Part shown: positions 1-9,196 of the stretch, one piece after another
How the letters are laid out: each line of letters starts with the position of its first letter
How positions within the stretch are numbered: the stretch's first letter is position 1
Origin: Evansella sp. AB-P1
GTDB lineage: Bacteria > Bacillota > Bacilli > Bacillales > Salisediminibacteriaceae
DNA: 64,000 nt
Direction: 5' to 3'
Assembly (NCBI RefSeq): GCF_029688925.1
Contig: NZ_JARUKY010000011.1
Location: 94,856-158,855, forward strand
The notes under the pieces: model-generated
Seen by the model: only the letters and a program-made list of their open reading frames with translations
What the model was told of the DNA's origin: nothing
Databases searched by the model: none
Program-made: the position numbers and the translations under genes

Positions 1-1949
1 ATATTTACTGTTGGTATCATTGGACTTCCATTATTATTTACTTCCATGTCTCTTCCAAGGTTAGCCATAGAAAACGTAAGCTTTTCTGGTGAATCTGACA
101 TTACATTTTCATAAAATTCTTCACTAATATTAATAGAATATTCACCTGTTTGATACCACTCTAAAACGACTCCATCTGTGTTCTTATTATTTCTACGACG
201 GTCCTCTGCAGCTTTTACTTCCCATGTAGCGAAACCAGTTGCTTCAGCTGTAATATTATGATGAAATGACTCCTTATCTTGATTACGATTAAATCGTACT
301 AATGGTACGAATTCTCCACTCTCATATCTGCTTATATATTGAGTAGCCGGTAGCCAATTTAGCCCATAGCGGTAATCCTTAAATAGTGGAACATATTGTT
401 CATCACCATGTAACGCTGTTTCAAGAAAGGCGGATATATAAACCATTGCGATCTCTCTTTGATCTGATGCATCCATAATACTACTACCGTCAAGAAACAA
501 CCCACCAGGAAGACTCATATCTCTTCTTCCCCAATCCTCATTAAATTGGCTGTGATTAGCATTTTCAATATAAACATATGATTTAAATCGTGTGGATCCT
601 TGCTCAAAATAAGTCCGATTATATTGGCGGTCACCTCTGAAATTATTAACATCTCCATCATAAGAGCCATGCAATACTAAATAATACGTATTTTCTAATG
701 CTGGAGACTTTCCATCTGTTCTTCGATCTGTAGGAGCTAAGCCAACTACTGCTTGAATGCCAAAATCCTCAACACCATCTAATGAATCATCTTCGGAAAA
801 CCATGTAGTATAATCTGCAGCCATTACAGCAGCTTGACCACCTCTAGAATGACCAATTAAAGCGATATTTCCCATATCAACTTTCTCAGAAAAAGGATTA
901 TCATACTTGCTGTTAAATTTTTCAATTTGCAGAAGATGATGAAGAAAAAACCATGCCCTTAATTCATAATTTCTACTAGTGCTACCTGTCCAATTAGAAT
1001 AATTTAAAAAGTTCTGATCTATGGATATTGCAATAAAACCTCTACTTGCTAATAATTCACCCAAATAACCATAGCCATCATCAGAAAAGTTTTCCATCGT
1101 GTGATTCCCATGGGTAATTAATACAAGAGGAAATTTACCTTCCCCTTCTGGCATCCATACACGCCCATTTAGAGGAAGATTTTTTTCGTCAAATCCCCAA
1201 AAAAGCTTCCTCTCCCATGACCATGTATTACTATATCCCGAAGCATCTACCGAATCAGAGATCAAGGTTACATCTTCACCGAACTCACCTCTATGGTTAT
1301 CCTGACCATTCCCATACGTAAAATAAGTATAAGAGTAAGGACCAGGATCAGAAGGATTATTATCCGTTAGAGGAATAATATAATCTCCCTGTCCATTGTT
1401 AGAAAAAACGGGCATGATATCCCCTTTTGACGATGGCCAAAAAATAAAACACATGATTATAAACAAAGGAAAAATTGTTAATGAAACTCTTTTACGTACA
1501 CTAAATTCTTCCTTTGTTAAGACCCCAATTATCATACCAAGTAAGATACTTAAAACAGTAAAGCTTATTGCAATAATCATAGAAAACCAAGTTCCAACGT
1601 TTTGATTGTTCAAAACATAATAAACCATAAGCCCTGTATATAATACATTACTCACGAATAAACGTGGAACCGGAACGTACATAAAGGATAATGTGGTAGC
1701 AAATAAAAAAGAACAAAGAACAATTAAAATGAGATTTAGGATAAAATAAACAACAATGTCAAAAAGTATACCTAAACCTATAGGATTTCCTATTCCTGTA
1801 GTTATTGCTGCTACACTTGTAGCAATGTATAGACCAATGCTCATCATTAACCAAAATCTTGTATCGTATTCCAATGTTTTTAAACATCTGAGTTGAAACC
1901 ATTGAAAAAAAAGATTTAATCTTTTATGTATATTAGTTGGAATGGCCAT
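1..1949 (-). CDS. Membrane-anchored alpha/beta hydrolase (3-prime end outside window)
   Basis: The reading frame is open from an ATG at 1949 to the window edge, so only the N-terminal 649 or so residues are seen. A GAGGAG ribosome site lies 12 bases upstream. Residues about 35-165 contain several hydrophobic membrane segments; the rest looks extracytoplasmic. The hydrolase part carries a nucleophile elbow GHSRGG with Ser368, preceded by an oxyanion-type LITHGNH stretch, and a later NANHSQF segment that may hold the catalytic His. This fits an alpha/beta-fold lipase, esterase or acetylhydrolase of the dienelactone or PAF-acetylhydrolase type, tethered to the membrane. The substrate cannot be told. 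It has no close neighbour on the same strand in the window. Confidence 0.75.
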   Translation of the reverse strand, partial: MAIPTNIHKRLNLFFQWFQLRCLKTLEYDTRFWLMMSIGLYIATSVAAITTGIGNPIGLGILFDIVVYFILNLILIVLCSFLFATTLSFMYVPVPRLFVSNVLYTGLMVYYVLNNQNVGTWFSMIIAISFTVLSILLGMIIGVLTKEEFSVRKRVSLTIFPLFIIMCFIFWPSSKGDIMPVFSNNGQGDYIIPLTDNNPSDPGPYSYTYFTYGNGQDNHRGEFGEDVTLISDSVDASGYSNTWSWERKLFWGFDEKNLPLNGRVWMPEGEGKFPLVLITHGNHTMENFSDDGYGYLGELLASRGFIAISIDQNFLNYSNWTGSTSRNYELRAWFFLHHLLQIEKFNSKYDNPFSEKVDMGNIALIGHSRGGQAAVMAADYTTWFSEDDSLDGVEDFGIQAVVGLAPTDRRTDGKSPALENTYYLVLHGSYDGDVNNFRGDRQYNRTYFEQGSTRFKSYVYIENANHSQFNEDWGRRDMSLPGGLFLDGSSIMDASDQREIAMVYISAFLETALHGDEQYVPLFKDYRYGLNWLPATQYISRYESGEFVPLVRFNRNQDKESFHHNITAEATGFATWEVKAAEDRRRNNKNTDGVVLEWYQTGEYSINISEEFYENVMSDSPEKLTFSMANLGRDMEVNNNGSPMIPTVN

Positions 1950-2206
1950 TATCTCTTTTTACTCCTCTATAGTCTTATATTAGCATGCTATCATGCGATG
2001 GAATTTTTAAACCTAAATCAATCCTACCAAATAATCACCACAAAAATAAAGAAATAAGATATTCATAGATTTTATCATTAACTTCCATATTATAACATAA
2101 CCCAATATCGTTAACTGATTCCTAAATGAAAATAGAAAAGTTAGCATTTACCCACTAACCTTTGATAAACTTATAGTAGATTATTACAAAAGGTGGTTAA
2201 AACATT

Positions 2207-2440
2207 ATGAGTGAGTGTAAATTAGATCATAGTATAGAAGATGTACGTAAAAAATTAGAAGATCAATCCCCTTTTCTTCCTAGTTCACTACAAAAACAAT
2301 TATCACATTATATAAATGAAAAAAGAACACAAGAAACATTAAATGAAGTATTTCATTTACTAAAAAAATACGACTTATCTTCAAAGGACGAACAAAAAGA
2401 AAGAATAAGTAAAATTACCGATCTGTTGAATGGAAACTAA
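2207..2440 (+). CDS. Small conserved Bacillus protein of unknown function
   Basis: A 77-residue hydrophilic, probably helical protein with an AAAGGTGG ribosome site 9 bases before the ATG. It has no membrane segment or signal peptide and no metal-binding motif. The pattern SIEDVRKKLEDQ followed by FHLLKKYDL near the middle resembles proteins usually annotated as group-specific in Bacillus genomes; that is recall, not a search. The next gene starts 53 bases downstream on the same strand, so the two may be cotranscribed. No function is proposed. Confidence 0.6.
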   Translation: MSECKLDHSIEDVRKKLEDQSPFLPSSLQKQLSHYINEKRTQETLNEVFHLLKKYDLSSKDEQKERISKITDLLNGN

Positions 2441-2493
2441 TTCAGAAGAGGTCAATTAAAATTGCTTTTAACATGTGAAAGGGAGGAATGTAG

Positions 2494-2781
2494 ATGAATA
2501 GCGGTCTAAGTATCATTATCATTTTAGCTCTTCTCTTTGTTATTTTCACGTTATTATTATCACGATTCTTCCCTAAAAAAAGTATAAAATATATACCTTT
2601 TATTATTTGTTTTTCCATCTCCACTTATTTGATAATTTCTGCAAGACTGTCAACAGGTGGGTTTGAAGATTTAATTAAGGGTATTTGGGCAGTATTTTTA
2701 TTTTATGGTGGTATTTGTAGTTTAATTACAGCTATCATAATAGACGTTTATAATCGTAACAAATCAAAAAGTATTAGTTAA
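2494..2781 (+). CDS. YesK-like small membrane protein
   Basis: A 95-residue protein made of three hydrophobic segments (about residues 4-25, 33-51 and 62-87) separated by short basic loops, with the RFFPKK loop after the first helix. A strong AAAGGGAGG site precedes the ATG. Length and the helix-loop pattern match the YesK-like family of Bacillus, whose function is unknown. It follows the 77-residue gene by 53 bases. Confidence 0.5.
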   Translation: MNSGLSIIIILALLFVIFTLLLSRFFPKKSIKYIPFIICFSISTYLIISARLSTGGFEDLIKGIWAVFLFYGGICSLITAIIIDVYNRNKSKSIS

Positions 2782-2805
2782 CTTGATACATTTTCCTACT
2801 TACCC

Positions 2806-3069
2806 TTAATTCCTCAGTAAATCCTTTATCATGTTTGTTGCACGGAGACAGATTTTCTTGGTTTCAGATACATCAAGCATAAAATATTCAGCTGTCTCCT
2901 GTATCGGACTTTTTCCATTAATAACTAACTTACCGTGATCAGCTAAATTTCTTCTTTCAATTTTCCTGAAATATTGAAAAACAGATCTTTCAGGCTCAGG
3001 AAGTCTCCTGATCATCTTGTCCCTTAATTGAAAATATGCATCTTTATCATACTCATCATACCTTTTCAT
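2806..3069 (-). CDS. Hypothetical protein, possible helix-turn-helix-like fold
   Basis: The start is placed at ATG 3069 because a GGGAGTG site lies 8 bases upstream; a longer frame beginning at 3102 lacks one. The 87-residue product is charged and helical. The segment from about residue 62, with ETAEYFMLDVSETKKI followed by CLRATNMIKDLL, looks like a sigma-factor region 4 or HTH-type helical pair, which is inference. No family was recognised. It is convergent with the YesK-like gene. Confidence 0.55.
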   Translation of the reverse strand: MKRYDEYDKDAYFQLRDKMIRRLPEPERSVFQYFRKIERRNLADHGKLVINGKSPIQETAEYFMLDVSETKKICLRATNMIKDLLRN

Positions 3070-3223
3070 TTCATATTCACTCCCATTAAAATTGTATTCC
3101 ATACATAATTTCCATAACTTAGAAAAACCTAACGAGATAACTCGATAGGTTTTCCTTTACGCTATTTACCCTTTTATAAAATCTTAATCACGAGAAATAT
3201 TTTCTTTTACTTAATTCATCCTC

Positions 3224-3733
3224 CTATTCGTTACTTTCCGGTGAAAAAGATCGCTTAGAGAATTCATCATCGAGCATAACGAGTGCATTGTTATCTCCTT
3301 GTATTCGTTTAAGCCTGTCAATGATACTATCGAATAAAGCTTCTTCTTCCACTTGTTCATCTAAGAAAAAGTTTAGAAACTGGATAGTGGCATGTTCTCT
3401 TTCATCCATGGCAATATCTGATAACTTATATATACTTTTTGTAACTTTTTGTTCTTGCTCATAAGCACTTTCGTAAACATCTAAAATGGATTTAAAATCA
3501 TTCTTTGGCGTGTCATAACCAGATATAGTTACACGTTTCCCACGATCATTAATATATTTATAAAATTTCATAGCATGAAAACGTTCTTCCTCTGCTTGAA
3601 CGAGGAAAAAGTTTGCAAAGCCGTCTAAGCTTTCTCCAGAACACCATGCTGCCATTGCCATGTAAGTATGTGCCGCTTCAAATTCACGGTTCATTTGGTC
3701 ATTTAAAGCATTTAACATCTTTTTACTCAACAT
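3224..3733 (-). CDS. Bacterial non-haem ferritin
   Basis: An iron-storage ferritin that oxidises Fe(II) and stores it as a mineral core in a 24-subunit cytosolic shell. With the start at ATG 3733 (AAGGGTGAT site) the protein has 169 residues, normal for FtnA-type ferritins, and no haem-binding Met expected of bacterioferritin is evident. The ferroxidase ligands fall at the same numbers as in E. coli FtnA: Glu17, Glu50 and His53, Glu94, and Glu126-Gln127-Glu130. A GTG nine bases upstream at 3742 is less likely as start because it lies in the ribosome site. It appears monocistronic. Confidence 0.93.
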   Translation of the reverse strand: MLSKKMLNALNDQMNREFEAAHTYMAMAAWCSGESLDGFANFFLVQAEEERFHAMKFYKYINDRGKRVTISGYDTPKNDFKSILDVYESAYEQEQKVTKSIYKLSDIAMDEREHATIQFLNFFLDEQVEEEALFDSIIDRLKRIQGDNNALVMLDDEFSKRSFSPESNE

Positions 3734-3879
3734 CAATATCACCCTTCATTTTCTTTTCTCCCCTATATTAAGTCTTGGTCATTAGCTCTATTTTTATTAA
3801 GATTACCAAAAAAATAACTAATCCTAATATAGAAATACGAATCATTCGTACCATTACTCTTCCCTTTCACCACAAGGGG

Positions 3880-4018
3880 CCACAGACAACCCGCCGAAGA
3901 AAATGTGTAAACATTTTCGAGGAGTCTCGTAGGATTCCAATCATTCCAATTGGATCAAAATTATTTTCATCTCCCGTGGTGCAAGTTTTTCTTGCATGTA
4001 AAGTCTACCCTGAAAATA
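3880..4018. repeat. Interspersed repeat family B, copy 1
   Basis: An imperfect repeat shared with 40170-40420 and 52235-52378. The common core reads ATTTTCAT, then C-rich, then a near-palindrome in which CCRTG-GTGCAA is answered by TTGCATG about 8 bases later, then GGTCTA or AGTCTACCCT. This copy ends only 3 bases before the stop codon of the downstream minus-strand gene, so it would form the start of that gene's 3-prime untranslated region. The upstream half contains a second inverted repeat (GAAAATGT and ACATTTTC). Confidence 0.6.
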
Positions 4019-4021
4019 AAA

Positions 4022-6031
4022 TTATACTAAATAGTCTTTACTCGGATAGGAATACTCGCCTCTGTAATTAGATGCATTATAATGAGGATACTTTACTGGC
4101 TTATAAGCATCTTCCATGTATCCATCATCTTGAGTATAAATATACATGGTGTGATAATCCCATACAACAATTTCATCTCTTGCATCACCAGTAAGATCGA
4201 TTGCTTCCGCACACATCTCTGGATGGCCATCATCTGGAAATGCTACACACATGTCTCCATTTCCATTGATAAGGCCACCTCGTTTAATATCTGGATTCAA
4301 CAATATTAAATCAGATCCATCCCCTTTCCAGTTTACAGGGGTTATGACATTACCATTCAGCTCATTTTCAAGCTCCCATAATGGGTTTCCCTTCGAATCA
4401 TAAAAATAAACAATTCCTTGGTGTCCCCAATAGTTAGTTACACATAATTCGAAGCCTTCCTTTTTTGGACAGTAGTTTCCTGTACTAACTCGCTGTGCAT
4501 GACCTATATCATCCTTCATTACAATATTACCGTTATAATCCGCAATATAGAACCCTTCTGAACCAGAGACACATGCGATATGGCCTTCATTAGATCCTGC
4601 CATAAATTTACCTGAAATGATTTCGTCTGTATGGTCTTCTGTAATTGGTAGTTTCCAAATAATGTTACCTTTATGATCAAGAAGGTTATAACCGCAAAGA
4701 AGTTCATCATGGCCATCATTGTTAATATCAAAAGCATATGGAAAATGTCCCGTATTTGTTTCACTCTTAAATTTCCACATAAGCTCTAAATCACTATTTA
4801 AAGCATAAATACGACAATATCTGTCCTTCACAAGAATATCAGTTGGCCTTTCCTTTCCTGTAAAGTTAGCTATTCTAATTCCATCTGCATTAATCCTGTC
4901 AAAAGCATAAATATCATTAGGAACACCAATAAGTGTGGAATCATCATCATCTGAAAAAGGCATTTTCGCTTTCTTTTTAACTTTTCCAGTTCGCCCATCA
5001 AGAATCAATATTTCAAAATTTCTTGAAGTAATAACTTCGTCTATTCCATCGCCATCAATGTCATATACTTGAAGTGGCATATCGGCAGAAATTTGTCCTT
5101 CATCATATTTCGTTGAAGGCTCTCCAATTTGCCAAAGAATATTTCCATCTAAATCGAAAGCAGTAAGACAGCTTATATGGCCGTATGCATCTCTATGTAC
5201 TCTCTTCTGACTTTGCGCAATAACTCCATACCACTTATCTCCCCCACAAAGATGTCCAAACCTTAATTGTCTCCCTGCACCAAAGTTCTTTAAGTCTATC
5301 TTTTTATAAAGCTTCATGTTAGGATATTGGTCACGGAGTTCAGTTAAATACTCCTCTTTATCCTTCACTTTTTCTTTAATGGCATCTATCGTCTTTTGAT
5401 CTGCAGTAACAGTTATATTCTCAAATTGAGTAGGATCTGTTGCTGTCAAGCAGACCTTACCACCTTCAGCAACTCTATCATTCGAAATTTCAAAAACAAA
5501 TTCGTTATTCACAAAACATTTGACAACGTTTTCATTACACTCCGCTTTTAACTCGTAAAAATCATCACAATTATACGTATACGGTTTACTTGCAAAAATT
5601 TCTTTTTTCATCTTATGACGATGCTCTAATCTAACTTCTCCATCTGCAAAAACAAGGGCTAATAAGTTCATACTATTATGAACACAAAATCCAATACCAG
5701 CAATGCCAGAAGTTTTAAACATCCTTATTTTTGATGTTACAACATAGTTAAACCAGTTAATATCACCACTCATTAACATTGGATGAGTAATATGAGGTTT
5801 ATCCGTTTTAACTCTCATTTGTTCCATAAAATGCTTGCCTTCATCCTCTGTTACAATCCAAGATGCACCTGATCCGTTATAGGTATAATTACATACTGGA
5901 TCTACCCATTTTCCTGCATATCCCTCATTTATTACATAATGGTACTCTCCTGTAGCCGAATGACTTTTATCGTAAGGTAATTCACCAATTTCAAAATCCA
6001 TAAAATTTTCATTCAACAAATATTTCTCCAT
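4022..6031 (-). CDS. Rhamnogalacturonan lyase-like (PL11-type) beta-propeller protein
   Basis: A 669-residue protein with no signal peptide. Residues about 1-215 look like a concanavalin/LamG-type beta-sandwich (INWFNYVVTSKIRMF, FADGEVRL). Residues about 245-650 are propeller blades with repeated Asp-rich loops of the FG-GAP or EF-hand-like kind: YDIDGDGIDEVI, FDINNDGHDELL, IDLTGDARDEIV, which probably bind calcium. The blade motifs and the closing YNASNYRGEYSYP resemble PL11 rhamnogalacturonan lyases, which cleave pectin backbone by beta-elimination. The missing secretion signal and the added N-terminal domain are unusual, so lyase activity is not assured. No sugar transporter or other pectin gene flanks it. 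Confidence 0.6.
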   Translation of the reverse strand: MEKYLLNENFMDFEIGELPYDKSHSATGEYHYVINEGYAGKWVDPVCNYTYNGSGASWIVTEDEGKHFMEQMRVKTDKPHITHPMLMSGDINWFNYVVTSKIRMFKTSGIAGIGFCVHNSMNLLALVFADGEVRLEHRHKMKKEIFASKPYTYNCDDFYELKAECNENVVKCFVNNEFVFEISNDRVAEGGKVCLTATDPTQFENITVTADQKTIDAIKEKVKDKEEYLTELRDQYPNMKLYKKIDLKNFGAGRQLRFGHLCGGDKWYGVIAQSQKRVHRDAYGHISCLTAFDLDGNILWQIGEPSTKYDEGQISADMPLQVYDIDGDGIDEVITSRNFEILILDGRTGKVKKKAKMPFSDDDDSTLIGVPNDIYAFDRINADGIRIANFTGKERPTDILVKDRYCRIYALNSDLELMWKFKSETNTGHFPYAFDINNDGHDELLCGYNLLDHKGNIIWKLPITEDHTDEIISGKFMAGSNEGHIACVSGSEGFYIADYNGNIVMKDDIGHAQRVSTGNYCPKKEGFELCVTNYWGHQGIVYFYDSKGNPLWELENELNGNVITPVNWKGDGSDLILLNPDIKRGGLINGNGDMCVAFPDDGHPEMCAEAIDLTGDARDEIVVWDYHTMYIYTQDDGYMEDAYKPVKYPHYNASNYRGEYSYPSKDYLV

Positions 6032-6398
6032 CTAATCCTCTCCCTTATTATAATGAAATTACATTAAACATTAACTCATACTTTTTTCAAATGGTTTTCC
6101 ACTAGATATACGTAAAATATACTCCCTATCTGTAGGAACCTGAATGTCTTGTTAATTTAACTATTTCGTCATTGGTACGTTTTATTCCTGCTAACTAATC
6201 TACACTAAGTACACATGACCTCTTGCTAATCTCACTATTCTCCATAATCAACATCTTTTTTTCTTTTATCTCATTATGCTAATAAAGTGTTTTAGCATAT
6301 TTTGTAAGAATGAAAAATAAGGAGTTGAATAAAATATTACTACTAATAATCGCAGTACAATGAATGAAAAGAAGTCATTGATTAGGGAGAACAGACAA
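6032..6398. other. Gene-free AT-rich stretch
   Basis: No convincing gene, tRNA or strong hairpin was seen. A TTG-initiated 12-codon frame after AAGGAG near 6321 stops at 6363, overlapping an ATG at 6360 that is an alternative start of the following gene; it is too short to call. Confidence 0.4.
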
Positions 6399-6944
6399 AT
6401 GAGAAATCACCTACTTAACACTTGGGACATACTTGACCCTTATTATCACAAAATAAGAAAATTTGCTTCTATTGAAACAGATGATAAGATATCTGTATTT
6501 CGTGTTCACTTGATAAAATATAAAGGTCCAACTCAAATCCTATCTGATGGTAATATCATTTTAAAAGGGGATTTATTAATAAAGATTCATCTACATAACA
6601 TAAAAATAATAAAGCTTTTACAAACCATTACATCATCAAAGCAAAAAACATTGTTACTCTATCAAATGGTAAAAAAAGCGTTACCTAAGCTCGCAAAATA
6701 TGTGAATGAACATGAACTACGAAATAAAATTAAAGGAATTTGTGGAGTAACGATGCTAAATAAATTAGTTGGAAGGCTTGGGTTTGAAATAAAGCCGATT
6801 CCTAGTTTAAGTTATCGTATTTTAAAATATTTTTCTCAATTACCAATACATTATATTTCAACAGGACTTGTTGCTAAACGATATGAAAAAAGGCGAGTTA
6901 GCTATTTGTTTATGTCAAAAAACGAGTTACTAAAACTTATTTAA
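6399..6944 (+). CDS. YkoP-like family protein
   Basis: The start at ATG 6399 is preferred over 6360 because AGGGAG lies 9 bases upstream and the resulting 181 residues agree with what I remember of B. subtilis YkoP. The N-terminal half carries FRVHLIKYKG, then SDG and DLLIKIHLHNI, a pattern also found C-terminal to some Bacillus polysaccharide deacetylases. The C-terminal half is basic and helical. No catalytic residues can be named and the biochemical role is unknown. It is followed by the exonuclease gene 94 bases downstream on the same strand. Confidence 0.55.
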   Translation: MRNHLLNTWDILDPYYHKIRKFASIETDDKISVFRVHLIKYKGPTQILSDGNIILKGDLLIKIHLHNIKIIKLLQTITSSKQKTLLLYQMVKKALPKLAKYVNEHELRNKIKGICGVTMLNKLVGRLGFEIKPIPSLSYRILKYFSQLPIHYISTGLVAKRYEKRRVSYLFMSKNELLKLI

Positions 6945-7038
6945 GTACGACATTTCAATTTTATAATCGACGAATACATCTGACTGTCCTATAATTGAAG
7001 CGACAGTCATTTTAATTAACTGAGAGAGGATGAAGTGA

Positions 7039-7707
7039 TTGATTGCTATTATATATGATCTAGAATTAGTAAAACGATTTAAGAAAGGACAGCTTAGTGA
7101 AATCGTTGAAATCGGAGCCTGTAAAGTAGATCTACAAAAAAAAGAGATTATAGATGAACTTCAAATATACATGCTACCAAGAAGTGGTTATATCCCTAAA
7201 AGCACGAGGAAATTTATAAAAATGACAAAGGAAGACGTAAAGAAAGCAATTCCTTTTAATCAAGGGATTGAACTATTTTCTTCTTGGCTTGGAGAAAATT
7301 ATTACTTATGTTCTTGGGGAAAGGATGATAAAGTTCATCTAATGGATCAATGCCTAAGAAATAAAATACCATTAGATTGGTTTATCAATTATAACGATAT
7401 CCAAAGACAAATTGGGAAAGCCCTAGGAAATGAAAATGCAAACGAGCAAGTAGGATTAAAAAAGGCGTTACAAATAGCTGATATTGACCCCATAGGGAAA
7501 GCACACAGAGGAATCGACGATACGATCAATACTGCATTATTATTTATAAAGTACATCGATCAAGTTACACTAATCGAAAACAAAATAACCGAAAAAGAAT
7601 TAAAGCTACTAAAAAATAAACAGAAAAGAAAGAGAAAGGTATCTAGAAGAATAGATAAAACAAATCAAGAAAACAAATCCCACCATCCAAATCATGCTCC
7701 AAAATAA
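7039..7707 (+). CDS. DEDDh 3-prime-5-prime exonuclease (KapD/ERI-1-like)
   Basis: Translation starts at a TTG with an AGAGGA site 8 bases upstream; an ATG just before it at 7030 reads into a stop after two codons. The five DEDDh residues are present: Asp7 and Glu9 in YDLEL, Asp96 or 97 in SWGKDD, and His156 with Asp161 in HRGIDDT. This is the metal-dependent RNase T/DnaQ-type fold found in KapD and ERI-1. The last 30 residues (from about 190) form a Lys/Arg-rich tail that probably binds nucleic acid. Whether the substrate is RNA or DNA is not visible. The stop codon lies inside the stem of its own terminator. Confidence 0.8.
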   Translation: MIAIIYDLELVKRFKKGQLSEIVEIGACKVDLQKKEIIDELQIYMLPRSGYIPKSTRKFIKMTKEDVKKAIPFNQGIELFSSWLGENYYLCSWGKDDKVHLMDQCLRNKIPLDWFINYNDIQRQIGKALGNENANEQVGLKKALQIADIDPIGKAHRGIDDTINTALLFIKYIDQVTLIENKITEKELKLLKNKQKRKRKVSRRIDKTNQENKSHHPNHAPK

Positions 7708-7750
7708 AGAGAGTCTGCAAACTTTTTAATGCAGGCTCTCTTTATTTTGG
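7699..7750 (+). terminator. Long hairpin terminator overlapping the stop codon
   Basis: A near-perfect 21-base-pair stem (7699-7719 with 7730-7750) around a T-rich loop. It includes the last codons and TAA of the exonuclease gene. The stem has A-rich and T-rich ends, so it can work in both directions. Confidence 0.8.
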
Positions 7751-7861
7751 AGTAAAGACACTTTCGTTATGTTACTAATTAATTAATATAATAAGCAAAC
7801 GTAGTATACAGCTACGTTTGTTAAATTATTTATCGAACTACTTCTCATCACTTACATATCT

Positions 7862-8248
7862 TTATTCAAGCGGCTTTCTTCCAGCATACCCCTCATTTAC
7901 TCTGTGATAATGCTTTACTTCGTTCTCCCCTAATTTCCAACAAAGAAGTACCTCTTCCCCATTAATGATAGCAGGAAAATCTAAAAGGCCTAAATCTATT
8001 CCCTTTAATTGTACACCTGTATCATGAATATTTTTAACATGTACTTGTGCTTGAATCTCCAAGAATTCTAATTCACTTTCACAAGTGAAAATATCTTTTG
8101 ATTGAGCATCTTTAAGGCCCTTCAGTTCCTTTAATTCTTTAAATTTCGTATGGAATTTTTCCTGAAGCTGTTGTAGTGTGACAATTTCTTTTTCCAATAC
8201 AGGGATTAAGCTGTTTGCTTCCTCTATACTAAAGTATTTTTTGGACAT
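7862..8248 (-). CDS. DUF2203 family protein
   Basis: A 128-residue cytosolic protein with a GAGGTGAT site before the ATG. It opens with YFSIEEANSLIPVL, continues through a coiled-coil-like helical stretch (residues about 20-80), and ends with GIDLGLLDFPA, VLLCWKLGE and GYAGRKPL. These are the hallmarks I recall for DUF2203, a small family of unknown role found in Bacilli and other bacteria. It is monocistronic as far as can be seen. Confidence 0.85.
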   Translation of the reverse strand: MSKKYFSIEEANSLIPVLEKEIVTLQQLQEKFHTKFKELKELKGLKDAQSKDIFTCESELEFLEIQAQVHVKNIHDTGVQLKGIDLGLLDFPAIINGEEVLLCWKLGENEVKHYHRVNEGYAGRKPLE

Positions 8249-8460
8249 GAAATCACCTCTATTTTAAGTATAGTTTAATGTGGCATTCAATTAAAGGATT
8301 TAGGATCATACAAGTTATTTTAAAAAGTAAAGTAGTCAACATAAAAACAGGCTAACAAACTAAAACAATTATACATTCTATTCATAACATACTTGTATAA
8401 GAGAAATATCACTGATCTACAAATACCTTTGAAACTCTTAAAAAGAAAGGGACGAGATAA

Positions 8461-8712
8461 ATGTCTGTTCAATATTATCAAAAGTTTTGCCAAGATCATA
8501 TCGGTCAAGATGTTGAAATTAGAGATCATCATGGGAAAACCTATGTAGGAAAAATTGAAAGAGTTGACCATGAGAATGTTTATTTACGTCAATCTCCTCC
8601 GCCTTCCCAGCATCAAGGTCCTGGACTATTTTTCTTACCTCTAGCTTTAGGTGCATTGATTGCTATCCCATTTGTTGGTATAGCTGGTGCCCGTCGTAGA
8701 GCATATTATTAA
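8461..8712 (+). CDS. Hypothetical protein with SH3/Sm-like N-terminus and hydrophobic tail
   Basis: An 83-residue protein with an AAAGGGACGAG site. Residues about 14-44 (GQDVEIRDHHGKTYVGKIE then VYLRQ) resemble a small beta-barrel of the Sm or SH3 type. A Pro/Gln/His linker follows, then one hydrophobic segment (about 56-76) and a basic GARRRAYY end, so it is probably a single-pass membrane or surface protein. Similar small proteins occur in spore formers and may be spore-associated, but this is inference. Confidence 0.6.
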   Translation: MSVQYYQKFCQDHIGQDVEIRDHHGKTYVGKIERVDHENVYLRQSPPPSQHQGPGLFFLPLALGALIAIPFVGIAGARRRAYY

Positions 8713-8824
8713 TTAATGAGAAATAGTAATATGAAAACATACCCATACATTCAACAATTGAAACAGATATGTTAATTAGTACTTGTAATTTTAAACATTG
8801 GGATTCTTTTTCTCAAATCATTTT

Positions 8825-8862
8825 ACAACTAACGAAAGAGCTGTTGCTCTTTCGTTAGTTGT
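8825..8862. terminator. Perfect 17-bp hairpin
   Basis: ACAACTAACGAAAGAGC pairs with its exact complement across a TGTT loop. A weak T-run follows on the plus strand, so it probably ends transcription of the gene finishing at 8712. Confidence 0.65.
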
Positions 8863-8923
8863 GTTTAGGCTTAACTAGATTGGGAATAGAGTAATATATT
8901 CTTTAATTTTGAGGTGATTTTAT

Positions 8924-9115
8924 ATGAAAAAAGACCCTAACCATCCTCATGAACATGAAGATAGAAAATACAAAGAAAAGGTTGAAAAACGTTTAAGAAG
9001 AGATGAAGAAGCTATGCCTGTAGATGAAATACCAATTGAGGAAGTAAAAAAAGAATTAAAGGAAGAAAAGAAAAAACATGCAACAAAAAAAGATTCCACT
9101 ACACATGATAGCTAG
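8924..9115 (+). CDS. Small highly charged hypothetical protein
   Basis: A 63-residue, very hydrophilic protein with a GAGGTGAT site 8 bases before the ATG. It is almost entirely Lys, Glu, Asp, Arg and His, with a DEIPIEEVKKELKEEKKK core that should be helical or disordered. There is no Cys, Trp or membrane segment. It is flanked by strong hairpins on both sides, consistent with a monocistronic unit. The composition resembles small soluble spore or stress proteins, but no family was recognised. Confidence 0.55.
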   Translation: MKKDPNHPHEHEDRKYKEKVEKRLRRDEEAMPVDEIPIEEVKKELKEEKKKHATKKDSTTHDS

Positions 9116-9141
9116 TATGATATATGTATAAACAACATGAC

Positions 9142-9190
9142 AAAAAATATCGAGTATGGTTTCTATTTGAAACCATACTCGATATTTTTC
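9142..9190. terminator. Bidirectional terminator between convergent genes
   Basis: A 21-bp stem (AAAAATATCGAGTATGGTTT with its complement) and a 5-base loop, bounded by A-run and T-run. It serves the plus-strand small gene and the minus-strand YgjV-GNAT gene. Confidence 0.85.
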
Positions 9191-9196
9191 TATTTA

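Noticed and set aside
3775..4071. A 98-codon plus-strand frame across the family B repeat
   Set aside because: It lacks a ribosome site, spans repeat DNA and overlaps the end of the PL11-like gene on the other strand.
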